Position numbers and translations under genes: made by a program. 40,872 nucleotides of DNA, taken from the NCBI GenBank assembly GCA_947630855.1, contig CANRJF010000016.1, forward strand, positions 1 to 40,872. Reading direction: 5' to 3'. The notes under the pieces were generated by a model. It was not told the origin of the DNA, did no database searches, and saw nothing but the letters and a program-made list of their open reading frames with translations. The stretch comes from an uncultured Lachnospiraceae bacterium (GTDB taxonomy: Bacteria; Bacillota; Clostridia; Lachnospirales; Lachnospiraceae). Shown one piece after another: positions 32,764-40,398 of the stretch; position 1 is the first letter of the stretch; each line of letters starts with the position of its first letter.

Positions 32764-34584
32764 CTATTGATAATGTATATTAGACATTGTTATCTTTGGT
32801 ATATCACTGTTATCTTTTTTGCACATCTTTATTATTTGTTCTTGTAAATATAGCATAAATTTATTTGTTGAAGTGCATTTTGGTCCAAAAATAATTTCTT
32901 TAATTCTAACTGGAAAATCTGGCCGAACATATAATTTAGGCCATTTCTCTTTTGTATGTAAAAATGCATTATCAATCTGCGGATAAACATATAACAATCG
33001 AACCTCTTTCTCATGCTTATAGGCTGCACTTTTAAATAAGTATCGAATTTGATTTAGCATATTCATAAATTCTATACAAGCTTTTTTATACAATTCACTG
33101 TTATTATTTGCTTTTTCAAACAAACACTTACCCATTTCACGTATTTCTACAAGTGCATCTTCCAGAGAATAAATATCCGCAATCCCTGTAGTATCTTCTT
33201 CCTTTATACACGAACTTTTTCCATCATCACCTATATAACATGTATGATAAAGTGCATTTTCCAATTCACTTTCATTCATATTCTGAAATGTCTTCGTATC
33301 AAAAACAATACAACATCCTTTCGCTCCATCACCATACATCTCCCACATTGGCAAATCGTCCACCAATTGCGTAAAGCATTTCATAAATACAAATGGATAA
33401 TCTATTTTCTTTCTAACTGTTTCAGAATTTGTGATGTATTTATCCCATTGGCTGCTTTCATCTGTCTGTTGCAAAAAATCTTGAAGAATTTTTCCTTCAT
33501 TCGGATCGTTCATATACGAAATACCCATTACCGAAAAACGACCTATTCCTTTATCATCCAATTTATTCCGATCTGGCAACATATAACAGAATGTACTTAA
33601 AGATGTATAATATGATATAGATTCTTTCAATTCTGATACTTTTAGAATTGAAAGCACTTCCTTTATCTGCAAATTGCTGTTCATAAGTAGTGAAATCACT
33701 TCCAGGATATCTGGTTCATTTCTATATTGTATTACCAAACGAGAAATTGATGCTAATCCTTTTCTCTCTGACATACATAAGCAATTCAATATTCTCTCTT
33801 TTGACTTGAAATCTATCTTTTCAATTCCCAATGCAACTACGATATCTTCAAGTGAATCTTCAAATAAACGGTGGAAAATAAAAAATAGAATTCTTTTTTC
33901 TTCGACACTTTTCCCCTTTTTTTCAGAGTTGTCAAAATATTTTTTCCTACTAATAATAAAATCTAACAATACTTCCAACAATTCTTTTGGCAATAACCGC
34001 CTACGCCTTTTTCTTATCACATATTGATTGTAAAACTCTATTGTCTTTTTTGAACAAAAAGGCACAGCAGACATCTCTATTGGCAACAAATTATTTATTT
34101 TTTCTAAAACCAATACATTTTGAAATATTTTTTCCAAGTTATGCTTCCTCTTCGGAGCAACTTCTTCCCTATAAATATTTTCTGTAAAAAGCCCATACCA
34201 ATCGCTTATTGCTAAATGATAAAACTTCATAGCATATGCAATATTCCCCATTGCAAATAAAAAATAATCTCCAATATCCATATAATGTTCAACATAAGCA
34301 GGCTTCCATACTTCATGCATTATAAAATCTTTTCGATTTTCATTAAATTTTTGATATTCTTTCTCCATCTGCTCATATACTATATCAGCGTAACCCAAAT
34401 AAACCATAATATAAAGCACTTTTGGTAAAATACCATCATACTCATATATATCTATACAAGTCAGCCAATTTTTTAAATCTGCTTCTACATTTCCCCTTTG
34501 ATCAAAATTATTTCCCATTACATAAACATCTTTTAAAATACTAAAAAGGTGATCTCTTGCATTCTCACTATCTCCTATATACAT
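32764..34584 (-). CDS. DUF2971-domain protein with N-terminal helical region (5' end frameshifted)
   Basis: The 606-aa frame has an alpha-helical N-terminal half (TPR-like pairs such as VLYIMVYLGYADIVYEQME) and a C-terminal DUF2971 domain (about 340-590): FSVMGISYMNDPNEG, MKCFTQLVDDLPMWEMYGDGAKGCCIVF and YKHEKEVRLLYVY. DUF2971 genes occur in variable islands; biochemical function is unknown. The first ATG (MYIGDSENARD) has no ribosome binding site, but the frame is open upstream (VTNDYAQNPDYG) and a 36-codon frame with a strong AGGAGG lies just before it in another frame. One base fewer in an A5 tract at 34629-34633 would join them into a protein of about 656 aa. Base composition is much more AT-rich than its neighbours. 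Confidence 0.7.
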   Translation of the reverse strand: MYIGDSENARDHLFSILKDVYVMGNNFDQRGNVEADLKNWLTCIDIYEYDGILPKVLYIMVYLGYADIVYEQMEKEYQKFNENRKDFIMHEVWKPAYVEHYMDIGDYFLFAMGNIAYAMKFYHLAISDWYGLFTENIYREEVAPKRKHNLEKIFQNVLVLEKINNLLPIEMSAVPFCSKKTIEFYNQYVIRKRRRRLLPKELLEVLLDFIISRKKYFDNSEKKGKSVEEKRILFFIFHRLFEDSLEDIVVALGIEKIDFKSKERILNCLCMSERKGLASISRLVIQYRNEPDILEVISLLMNSNLQIKEVLSILKVSELKESISYYTSLSTFCYMLPDRNKLDDKGIGRFSVMGISYMNDPNEGKILQDFLQQTDESSQWDKYITNSETVRKKIDYPFVFMKCFTQLVDDLPMWEMYGDGAKGCCIVFDTKTFQNMNESELENALYHTCYIGDDGKSSCIKEEDTTGIADIYSLEDALVEIREMGKCLFEKANNNSELYKKACIEFMNMLNQIRYLFKSAAYKHEKEVRLLYVYPQIDNAFLHTKEKWPKLYVRPDFPVRIKEIIFGPKCTSTNKFMLYLQEQIIKMCKKDNSDIPKITMSNIHYQ

Positions 34585-34624
34585 ACCATAATCTGGATTT
34601 TGTGCATAATCATTTGTAACTTGC

Positions 34625-34735
34625 CTAATTTTTGTTTAAAAAAACATCAACCTCTCCCTTTTTTAATAATTCCTCTTTAAATTGAAATATATCATCGTGC
34701 ATAACCTGCGTAATAAATTTTTCCAATTCGAACAT
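34625..34735 (-). pseudogene. 5' fragment of the DUF2971 gene
   Basis: The ATG at 34735 has AGGAGG 9-10 bp upstream and a TATAAT 22 bp upstream. The frame reads MFELEKFITQVMHDDIFQFK, then EELLKKGEVDVFLNKN and stop. Deleting one A in the A5 tract (34629-34633) continues it as ...VFLNKIRQVTNDYAQNPDYG into the main frame. This could be a real frameshift, phase variation or an assembly error. Confidence 0.6.
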
Positions 34736-34786
34736 ATATCCATTCCTCCTATTATAACTCACAATAGATACATTTTTTCAGAAAAC

Positions 34787-34972
34787 TCATTTCAAAAACT
34801 CCCTGATATACTGCTCACAGCAATACACCCTATACCTCTGTTTATTTAAAATCTCCTTTACCAAATCACGCTTTTCTAAAATGACAACTGCTTTGGCGAC
34901 GGTATTAAATAATGTGTGAAACTCCTGTTCAATATCATGAATAACAAAAGTATTACTCCTGCTTCTTTTCAA
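34787..34972 (-). CDS. Small hypothetical protein, 61 aa
   Basis: The frame overlaps the 3' end of the RhuM gene by 20 bp and starts with TTG (AAGGAA immediately upstream, too close for a good site). The product is helical and charged: ...VIHDIEQEFHTLFNTVAKAV, then VILEKRDLVKEILNKQRYRV, ending EQYIREFLK. The residue pattern looks protein-like rather than random, so it may be a genuine small gene or the remnant of one. No family is recognised. Confidence 0.35.
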   Translation of the reverse strand: MKRSRSNTFVIHDIEQEFHTLFNTVAKAVVILEKRDLVKEILNKQRYRVYCCEQYIREFLK

Positions 34973-35957
34973 TTCCTTCCAAGGTAGAAATAACTTCCAA
35001 GTAATGCTTTTCTACCGCTGTTAAACGCAACTTCTCTTTCTCTGAATATTTTTCATATTCTTTATGCGCTTTCTCAAGCGCCTGCCTGTGTGATACTTTT
35101 CCTTTGTGTGTTAAAATATCACGCCTTGTCATTTTTAAATAATCGTCTATTGTTTCAAGCCAATCCTTCATATACATGGGTTCACGGTTCATTGCCCGCA
35201 GTTCTGCAATATCCAGATAAGCAGAAACAAGCCTGTCCAATATCGCAAGTTCTTCTCTGCTTAAATAGTTCTTCGCAATTTCCGCATCCGTTCTTTCTGG
35301 GAATTCTCCACGCCAACTTGTCAGTCCCATAAACTCTTTTTCACTGTCAGCCCTCTCATAGATCACTTCCGCCGCAGTATGGCGATGCGCCGCCCAATGC
35401 ATCTTATTCTGTACCTGTTTAAAAAACTCCACGGAAATTTCAGATTTCGGATCATAGTCTATGCTGGTAGCATAGATGTCCAGAACTTTTCTCCAGAATA
35501 CCTTTTCACTTGCACGGATGCTCCTGATTCGTAACAATAATTCTTCAAAATAATTACCTCCGCCAAGATTTTTTAGTCTGTCATCATCCAGCGCAAAACC
35601 TTTTATCATATATTCTTTCAGTACCTTCAACGCCCATTTACGAAACTGCGTGCCACGGAGAGATTTTACACGGTAACCCACGGAAATAATCACATCCAGA
35701 TTGTAATAAGCTATTTTTCTTTCTATACTTCTTCCACCTTCATTCTGAACTGTTGCAAAAAATGCAACAGTTGAACTTTCCTCCAATTCGCCTTCAGTAT
35801 ATATATTCTTAATATGTCTTGATATAACAGATTTGTCACGCTGGAACAGTTCACATAACTGATTCAAATTCAACCATACTGTTTCAGATTCCATCGTAAC
35901 TTCTAACTTAACAGTTCCATCTTCTGTTACATAAATGAGGACTTCATTTTTTTCCAT
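34953..35957 (-). CDS. RhuM-family protein
   Basis: The protein is 334 aa from ATG 35957 (GAGGAG 8 bp upstream). The N-terminal region has the RhuM/Bro-like DNA-binding-type segment VWLNLNQLCELFQRDKSVISRHIKNIY, then VAFFATVQNEGGRSIERKIAYYNLDVIISVGYRV and RGTQFRKWA, which are the family's most conserved parts. The C-terminal half (HRHTAAEVIYERADSEKEFMGLTSW) matches the RhuM extension. RhuM genes occur in pathogenicity islands, near restriction systems and other mobile defence genes; function is not established. Here it lies among a HicB antitoxin, a DUF2971 gene and a protease, consistent with an accessory island. Confidence 0.88.
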   Translation of the reverse strand: MEKNEVLIYVTEDGTVKLEVTMESETVWLNLNQLCELFQRDKSVISRHIKNIYTEGELEESSTVAFFATVQNEGGRSIERKIAYYNLDVIISVGYRVKSLRGTQFRKWALKVLKEYMIKGFALDDDRLKNLGGGNYFEELLLRIRSIRASEKVFWRKVLDIYATSIDYDPKSEISVEFFKQVQNKMHWAAHRHTAAEVIYERADSEKEFMGLTSWRGEFPERTDAEIAKNYLSREELAILDRLVSAYLDIAELRAMNREPMYMKDWLETIDDYLKMTRRDILTHKGKVSHRQALEKAHKEYEKYSEKEKLRLTAVEKHYLEVISTLEGIEKKQE

Positions 35958-36037
35958 GTACACGCTCCTCTTAATAATCTGTTTTGATATATAGTTTATA
36001 TGCATCACCTTATTTTAATTTGTAACCGGGCTCTCCA

Positions 36038-36976
36038 TCAACGCTTATGAAATATTACATGATTTTTTATAAAATCAAAGGTTACGACTATATCATTTTG
36101 CAAAAATTGGTCAGAGTTTAATTCTACTGCCACTGGATAAACAAAATCATCATATTGCGGGATATATGCTTCGTATACATCCTGTAATTCCAAAGTTACA
36201 TTCCCCACATCCAACGTTGTATTCACTTGAACGGTATTTGGTTTGTCAGTACTGGCGCCAATGATATATGTACTGCCAGGATTATGAATATATGATACAT
36301 TTTTTCCTGTGTCAATGTAAACAAGGATATTTTCATCATTTACTTTACCTTCAAAAAACACCAGTTTTTCCTGCCCGTCTGTTTGCGTATGTAACATTGG
36401 TACAACGGCATATTCTTCTTTTGATAAACCGGTATAATCCAAAGTTTCTTCACTTACTCCCATCATATGTGCTCTATAATCTATGGTCACAATCCTGTCT
36501 TTAAACATTCCGGCACCAACAAGACCGTTAAATTTGTGGGATGAACTCATTTTCCAATCAATCATAGTACCATCCAAATCATTATATATTTTATTAAATA
36601 ATACCAATGTATTGATGTTTATATTGTATGACCAGCCTCTGTGGCTGCCATCTCTATTTAACTGTTCTATCTGTTTTAAAACCGTATAGTCAATTTTATT
36701 TTCCAACACATCAGTAACTACAATATCTGATGAACACCCTGTATCAAAATTAAAATCATACATTTTTCCATCAAAATAAACAGGAATCAGCGGACAACCT
36801 GCCCTGTCTAATTTCAATGTGTACAACTCATCCCTATCATACCCTAAATCTTTGACCCAGGAGGTATCTGCTGATTTAATATATATTCTTTTGGCTGTTT
36901 CAAAACATGCCATTAATAAACCAGCCGTTAAGAAAATAACCCAAAACCATTTCAGTTTTCTGACATAATTTTTCAC
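36038..36976 (-). CDS. Membrane-anchored aspartic protease-like protein with two DTG motifs
   Basis: The 312-aa protein starts with GTG (AAAGGA 8 bp upstream). A basic start and one membrane helix (about 10-25) place the rest outside the cell. Two retropepsin-like lobes follow: FNFDTGCSSDIVV (Asp78) with GLVGAGMFKDRIVTIDY, and VYIDTGKNVSYI (Asp222) with a final VVTFDFIKNHVIFHKR. Each lobe has D-T-G and the 'G--F-----V--D' end of the fold, so one chain could supply both catalytic aspartates, as in pepsin-type enzymes. The gene lies 32 bp after hicB and 80 bp before the RhuM start. Substrate unknown. Confidence 0.75.
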   Translation of the reverse strand: MKNYVRKLKWFWVIFLTAGLLMACFETAKRIYIKSADTSWVKDLGYDRDELYTLKLDRAGCPLIPVYFDGKMYDFNFDTGCSSDIVVTDVLENKIDYTVLKQIEQLNRDGSHRGWSYNININTLVLFNKIYNDLDGTMIDWKMSSSHKFNGLVGAGMFKDRIVTIDYRAHMMGVSEETLDYTGLSKEEYAVVPMLHTQTDGQEKLVFFEGKVNDENILVYIDTGKNVSYIHNPGSTYIIGASTDKPNTVQVNTTLDVGNVTLELQDVYEAYIPQYDDFVYPVAVELNSDQFLQNDIVVTFDFIKNHVIFHKR

Positions 36977-37008
36977 TCTTATATTCCTTTGCGTACTTTA
37001 ATAACAAG

Positions 37009-37443
37009 TTACCTCTCTACATTTAAAACATTTATCAAAGCTTCCTGCAACACCCTGGAAACATTGATTCCGGCATGTTCAGCTTCATAGTTCAGCCAGC
37101 TTGGCAAGGCTACATTTCTCCTGACAGTTTTTGTGTCAATTTTTTTCCTGTACTCTGCAAAATCAACATCTACATACGTCAAAATTCCTTTTGAAAAATC
37201 TATATCTTCTGTATCCTGCTTTACTTTCTCTATGGCAGCACTTTGATTTGATGGTACAGGAAGTTCTTCATTATTATCTTCCATCGAAATACCTGCCAAG
37301 CCAATCGCATCTCTCGCCATCTCAATAGCATCTGCAAAAGTATCACCTTCTGTAAAAATATCCATATCAGGAACACACACTAAAAAAGAATGCTCTGACC
37401 CATCATCTGTATTCACCATAAAAGTCGGATAAACCTGTTTCAT
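37009..37443 (-). CDS. hicB: HicB-family antitoxin, orphan
   Basis: The protein is 144 aa from ATG 37443 (AAGGAG 8 bp upstream; a GTG 9 bp earlier is less likely). The N-terminal half is the partially degraded RNase-H-like HicB fold (YPTFMVNTDDGSEHSFLVCV, then GDTFADAIEMARDAIGLA). The C-terminal half is a DNA-binding segment with RRNVALPSWLNYEAEHAGINVSRVLQEAL, a ribbon-helix-helix-type region. HicB neutralises the HicA mRNA interferase and represses the operon. The hicA gene upstream is reduced to its first codons, so this antitoxin has no local toxin. Confidence 0.9.
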   Translation of the reverse strand: MKQVYPTFMVNTDDGSEHSFLVCVPDMDIFTEGDTFADAIEMARDAIGLAGISMEDNNEELPVPSNQSAAIEKVKQDTEDIDFSKGILTYVDVDFAEYRKKIDTKTVRRNVALPSWLNYEAEHAGINVSRVLQEALINVLNVER

Positions 37444-37504
37444 ATAATTCACTCCTTATAATAATTCCCTCTTCAAGTTTCTTAATCAAATCTCTTTGCT
37501 TCAT
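37403..37504 (-). pseudogene. hicA remnant with internal deletion
   Basis: ATG 37504 has an excellent GAGGAGG ribosome binding site and begins MKQRDLIKKLEEG, which matches HicA N-termini. After about 13 codons the frame runs directly into the hicB ribosome binding site (IIIRSELYETG...) and stops inside hicB. The catalytic His region of HicA is missing. Confidence 0.75.
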
Positions 37505-37526
37505 TAGTGTTCCTCCTCATAATTAC

Positions 37527-37555
37527 ATTATACACACTAATTACACACAATTCAA
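37527..37555 (-). promoter_or_regulatory. hicAB-type promoter
   Basis: On the minus strand: TTGAAT, 17 bp, TATAAT. GTAATTA occurs twice around the -10 box and could be the HicB operator. Confidence 0.65.
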
Positions 37556-37571
37556 TAACAATAAAATCATA

Positions 37572-37632
37572 ATATACTGTTGACATGTGATATACTGTGT
37601 GGTACGATATACATACAGGAGGTACAGTATAT
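37572..37632 (+). promoter_or_regulatory. PadR promoter with triple repeat operator
   Basis: TTGACA (37580-37585), 17 bp, TACGAT (37603-37608). ATATACTGT occurs at 37572-37580 and 37590-37598 and, inverted, at 37624-37632 over the start codon, so the promoter and ribosome binding site lie between inverted operator copies. This fits PadR autorepression. Confidence 0.75.
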
Positions 37633-38032
37633 GAACATTGATGATTGGAAATCCCAAATCAAGCGGGGAACTCTTGAATTTTGTATTCTGCTGATGATAA
37701 AAAAACAACCCTCATACGGATATGAAATCATCAGCACTTTAGAAAAATACCCTATGCTGGCTGCCAGGGAAAACACTATCTATCCCCTTCTAAGGCGGCT
37801 TTTAAAAGAAGAATTTATCTCTTCCTCATGGCAGGAAGGCACGGAGGGCCTGCCCCCCAGAAAATATTATTCCATTACGGACAAAGGCTTGGAATACCTT
37901 TCCTTAATGTCGGCAGAATGGGATAACCTGCTAAACTCAATCAGCGAACTGAAAGGCGAGATGAACATGTTAGCGGCTGCGACAGCAGGCGGGTTACATG
38001 TTCACTCATCCGACCGTAAATGTAACCTTTAA
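37631..38032 (+). CDS. PadR-family transcriptional regulator
   Basis: The protein is 133 aa from ATG 37631 (AGGAGG 8 bp upstream; an ATG 51 bp earlier lies within the promoter and is rejected). It has the winged-helix PadR core: KRGTLEFCILLMIKKQPSYGYEIISTL, then NTIYPLLRRLLKEEFISSSW and PPRKYYSITDKG. A short helical dimerisation tail follows. It is the first gene of the PadR-DUF1700-CPBP set and probably represses its own promoter. PadR-DUF1700 pairs are common in Lachnospiraceae. Confidence 0.93.
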   Translation: MNIDDWKSQIKRGTLEFCILLMIKKQPSYGYEIISTLEKYPMLAARENTIYPLLRRLLKEEFISSSWQEGTEGLPPRKYYSITDKGLEYLSLMSAEWDNLLNSISELKGEMNMLAAATAGGLHVHSSDRKCNL

Positions 38033-38058
38033 AAATATTATACGAGGAGAATAAAGTT

Positions 38059-38610
38059 ATGGACAAAGAATTAGATAATTATTTGAAGAAAATTGAAAAA
38101 TATTTAAAACCCATGGTCATTTCGGAGCGTGTTGATATTGTAAAAGAAATTAAAAGCGAAATGTCAGAATTACAAAATAACGGCGCCTCCCCGGAAGAAA
38201 TTATTGAAAGGCTGGGCAGTCCAAAAGAACTGGCAAAGGCATACTTAGGGGAATCCATTTCCAAAAATAAGAGTTTTAGCTGGCAGAAATTATGTGCCAT
38301 AACCGCATTTTACAGCCTTGCCGGAATCAGCGGCATATTCATTCTGCCCATTACAAGCATTTGCGGAATTGCCTTTATGTTCTGCGGCATATTGTGTCCA
38401 ATTTTGGGAATCTTTAAATTTGCCGCTCATTTCATGGGATATGAAATCACACAAATCCAGTTCCAGGCAGGTTCCTACACTGCCGGCGCCGTTGCGTTTC
38501 TGCCTATTTCCGTTGTTATCGGCTCCCTGTTGTTTATCATTGGAAAATTAGGCTGGGATCTTACCATTTTTATTATTAAATCTATGAGCAAAATACAAAA
38601 AAGAATTTAA
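38059..38610 (+). CDS. DUF1700-family membrane protein
   Basis: The 183-aa protein has an N-terminal helical domain with the conserved pattern NYLKKIEKYLKPM, VDIVKEIKSEMSEL and EEIIERLGSPKELAKAYL, typical of DUF1700. Three or four membrane helices follow (about 80-175). It starts 26 bp after padR with GAGGAG upstream, so the two are an operon. Members are usually paired with PadR regulators; the role is thought to involve membrane stress but is not proven. Confidence 0.9.
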   Translation: MDKELDNYLKKIEKYLKPMVISERVDIVKEIKSEMSELQNNGASPEEIIERLGSPKELAKAYLGESISKNKSFSWQKLCAITAFYSLAGISGIFILPITSICGIAFMFCGILCPILGIFKFAAHFMGYEITQIQFQAGSYTAGAVAFLPISVVIGSLLFIIGKLGWDLTIFIIKSMSKIQKRI

Positions 38611-38616
38611 ATGACA

Positions 38617-38722
38617 GTTCTGCGCAGAACGTACACGCGCCATGCCGCCTGCGGCATGTGTGCATCCTTGTACTTGTGCCCTTTTTCATGGACATTTACG
38701 CTGCCAAGGCATGGGCACAAGT
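38617..38722. repeat. Cluster of three palindromes between the DUF1700 and CPBP genes
   Basis: In order: GTTCTGCGCAGAAC (38617-38630, perfect); CATGCCGC-CT-GCGGCATG (38641-38658); and ACTTGTGCCC / GGGCACAAGT arms (38672-38681, 38713-38722) around 31 bases. The block is GC-rich compared with flanking DNA, has no gene and resembles a dispersed structured repeat. No T-run is present, so termination is not the obvious role. Confidence 0.6.
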
Positions 38723-38754
38723 TTATAAAAAGCTGGAAACATAAGGAGAATACA

Positions 38755-39615
38755 ATGAAAAAATTAAAAACAAAAACCATAATTTTGGGAATCACAGGTT
38801 CCCTGTTGATTCTTATAATTGCCCAATTAATTTCCCAACTACTTGCAGGCCTGCTTGTAAAAATACATATACCCGCTTTTATCTGCAACATCATCGCCGG
38901 GATATTGTACTTTATCTTAGCATATGGAATACTGAAAATATTTGCAGGGAAAATATTGAAATGCAAAATGGAAGAATTAGGGATTCCAACATTTAGAATA
39001 CAAATCAAATGGCTTGCGGCTGCCATTGCACTGCCTCTTTTTGTTACCGCTGCCTACTTGCTTTTACCCGGCAATATGGAACGTACCGCCATGACGGTAT
39101 CCGGCGCGACAGAAACAATCTGTGCAGGCATTTTCTTTACAGGATTAGGTGCAGCCTTGGTAGAAGAAATGGTATTCCGGGGTTTTATAATGCATCTGGT
39201 ATTAAATAAATGGGGAAAAAAATCCGCAGTTATCATTCCTTCCATGCTGTTTGGCATACTGCATATCGCAGGCATGGACTTTAGCATGTTAAGCTGCCTG
39301 CAGGTTCTCATTGCAGGAACCTTTGTGGGAATTATGTTCTCACTTATTACATTGGAATTTGATTCCATCTGGAACAGCGCCGTTGTCCATTGCCTGTGGA
39401 ACATTGTTATCATTGGAGGTATATTAACCATCGGTGAAACGGCTGATAAATTCTCCCTTTATACGTATGTACTGGAAAATAAATCTTTTGCAATTACAGG
39501 GGGAGAATTTGGCATTGAAGCCTCGATAATTGCAATTGCAGGTTATGTTCTTGCAGGGCTTTTCGCTTACAAAGGCATAAAAATGAACATGCATACCAAC
39601 ATGCACACCGGTTGA
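38755..39615 (+). CDS. CPBP-family intramembrane metalloprotease (type II CAAX-like)
   Basis: The protein is 286 aa from ATG 38755 (AAGGAG 6 bp upstream); an in-frame ATG at 38611 lies before the palindrome cluster and is rejected. It has seven or eight membrane helices with the three CPBP motifs in order: VEEMVFRGFIM (EExxxR), MLFGILHIAG (FxxxH) and VHCLWNIVII (HxxxN). This family is often linked to bacteriocin immunity or processing in Firmicutes; here it follows PadR and DUF1700, so a cell-envelope role is also possible. Its 3' end overlaps the convergent DUF1624 gene by 49 bp. Confidence 0.92.
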   Translation: MKKLKTKTIILGITGSLLILIIAQLISQLLAGLLVKIHIPAFICNIIAGILYFILAYGILKIFAGKILKCKMEELGIPTFRIQIKWLAAAIALPLFVTAAYLLLPGNMERTAMTVSGATETICAGIFFTGLGAALVEEMVFRGFIMHLVLNKWGKKSAVIIPSMLFGILHIAGMDFSMLSCLQVLIAGTFVGIMFSLITLEFDSIWNSAVVHCLWNIVIIGGILTIGETADKFSLYTYVLENKSFAITGGEFGIEASIIAIAGYVLAGLFAYKGIKMNMHTNMHTG

Positions 39616-40319
39616 TGGAACAAATAAACCCATATTGCCCTCCTGCCCAGAGCAGAAAAGAAAGGAATTTTTTTACAGGCAAAAGAATGCCATCCGCTGT
39701 GTTCCATAAAAATCCTGCCGAAAAAATATCCCCCAAGATACAAAAACATCCAGGGCAGTATGGGGAAAAAATCGCTTGAGACAAATCCCGGATAGGGAAA
39801 TCCCAGGGGGGTTAAAATTTTGATGGAATATAGAAAATCCGGCAGATGTATTTGTACCACATCTCCCAGCCCCAAAGTTTTATACTGTATGTTTTTAAAG
39901 AAAATAAAACAGAAAATACAAACTCCCAGTCCCAAAACGGAAGGTATTTTTTCTGCCGCCTTTTCTAAGGGAAACATTAAAAGGACTGCACAGCCTAAAA
40001 AGTTTAATATTCCAAACCAGATTACCTCCGTTGGCATAAAAACCAATGTAATAAAAGAGAGGGCAAAACCCAGCAGGTTAAGACACAGCCCCCTTCGCAG
40101 ATTAGCTGCCCTGCCCCATTGCCAAACTAAACCGGATATAAAAATAAATGTCTGGCATATGGACTGCTGCCACATATAAACATACGGATTTCCATACCAC
40201 CCCGGATTGTTCCCAAAAACAATAAATACATCATAGCAAAAATGAAACAGAACCATACTGACAACTGTAATTCCTCTGATTCCGTCAATTAAATAATATC
40301 TTGGCTTTTGTTCCTGCAT
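39567..40319 (-). CDS. DUF1624 membrane protein (heparan-alpha-glucosaminide N-acetyltransferase-like)
   Basis: The protein is 250 aa from ATG 40319 (AAGAGG 6 bp upstream; a GTG 21 bp earlier lacks a site). The opening RYYLIDGIRGITVVSMVLFHFCYDVFI carries the conserved Asp-x-x-R and His of this acyltransferase-like family. About seven membrane helices follow, with FIFISGLVWQWGR and PILPWMFLYLGGYFFGR. Related proteins transfer acetyl groups across membranes; bacterial members may modify cell-surface glycans, unproven. It converges on the CPBP gene with a 49-bp overlap. Confidence 0.88.
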   Translation of the reverse strand: MQEQKPRYYLIDGIRGITVVSMVLFHFCYDVFIVFGNNPGWYGNPYVYMWQQSICQTFIFISGLVWQWGRAANLRRGLCLNLLGFALSFITLVFMPTEVIWFGILNFLGCAVLLMFPLEKAAEKIPSVLGLGVCIFCFIFFKNIQYKTLGLGDVVQIHLPDFLYSIKILTPLGFPYPGFVSSDFFPILPWMFLYLGGYFFGRIFMEHSGWHSFACKKIPFFSALGRRAIWVYLFHQPVCMLVCMFIFMPL

Positions 40320-40360
40320 AAACTGCCTCTTCCTTTTCACCTGTCATAACCACATTTATC

Positions 40361-40387
40361 GTATCTGTTCAGTACCTTCACAGATAC
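40361..40387. promoter_or_regulatory. Inverted repeat upstream of the DUF1624 gene
   Basis: GTATCTGT (40361-40368) and ACAGATAC (40380-40387) form a perfect 8-bp palindrome with 11 bases between, just upstream of the gene and 12 bp after the stop of the preceding gene. It could be an operator or a short terminator hairpin; no T-run follows. Confidence 0.4.
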
Positions 40388-40398
40388 AATGCAAGTTA

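Noticed and set aside
34625..34660. T-TTA-AAC slippery heptamer at the end of the 36-codon DUF2971 fragment, suggesting programmed -1 frameshifting
   Set aside because: The -1 frame reaches a stop after about 20 codons and does not join the main frame; joining needs a +1 shift, so an indel in the A5 tract explains it better.
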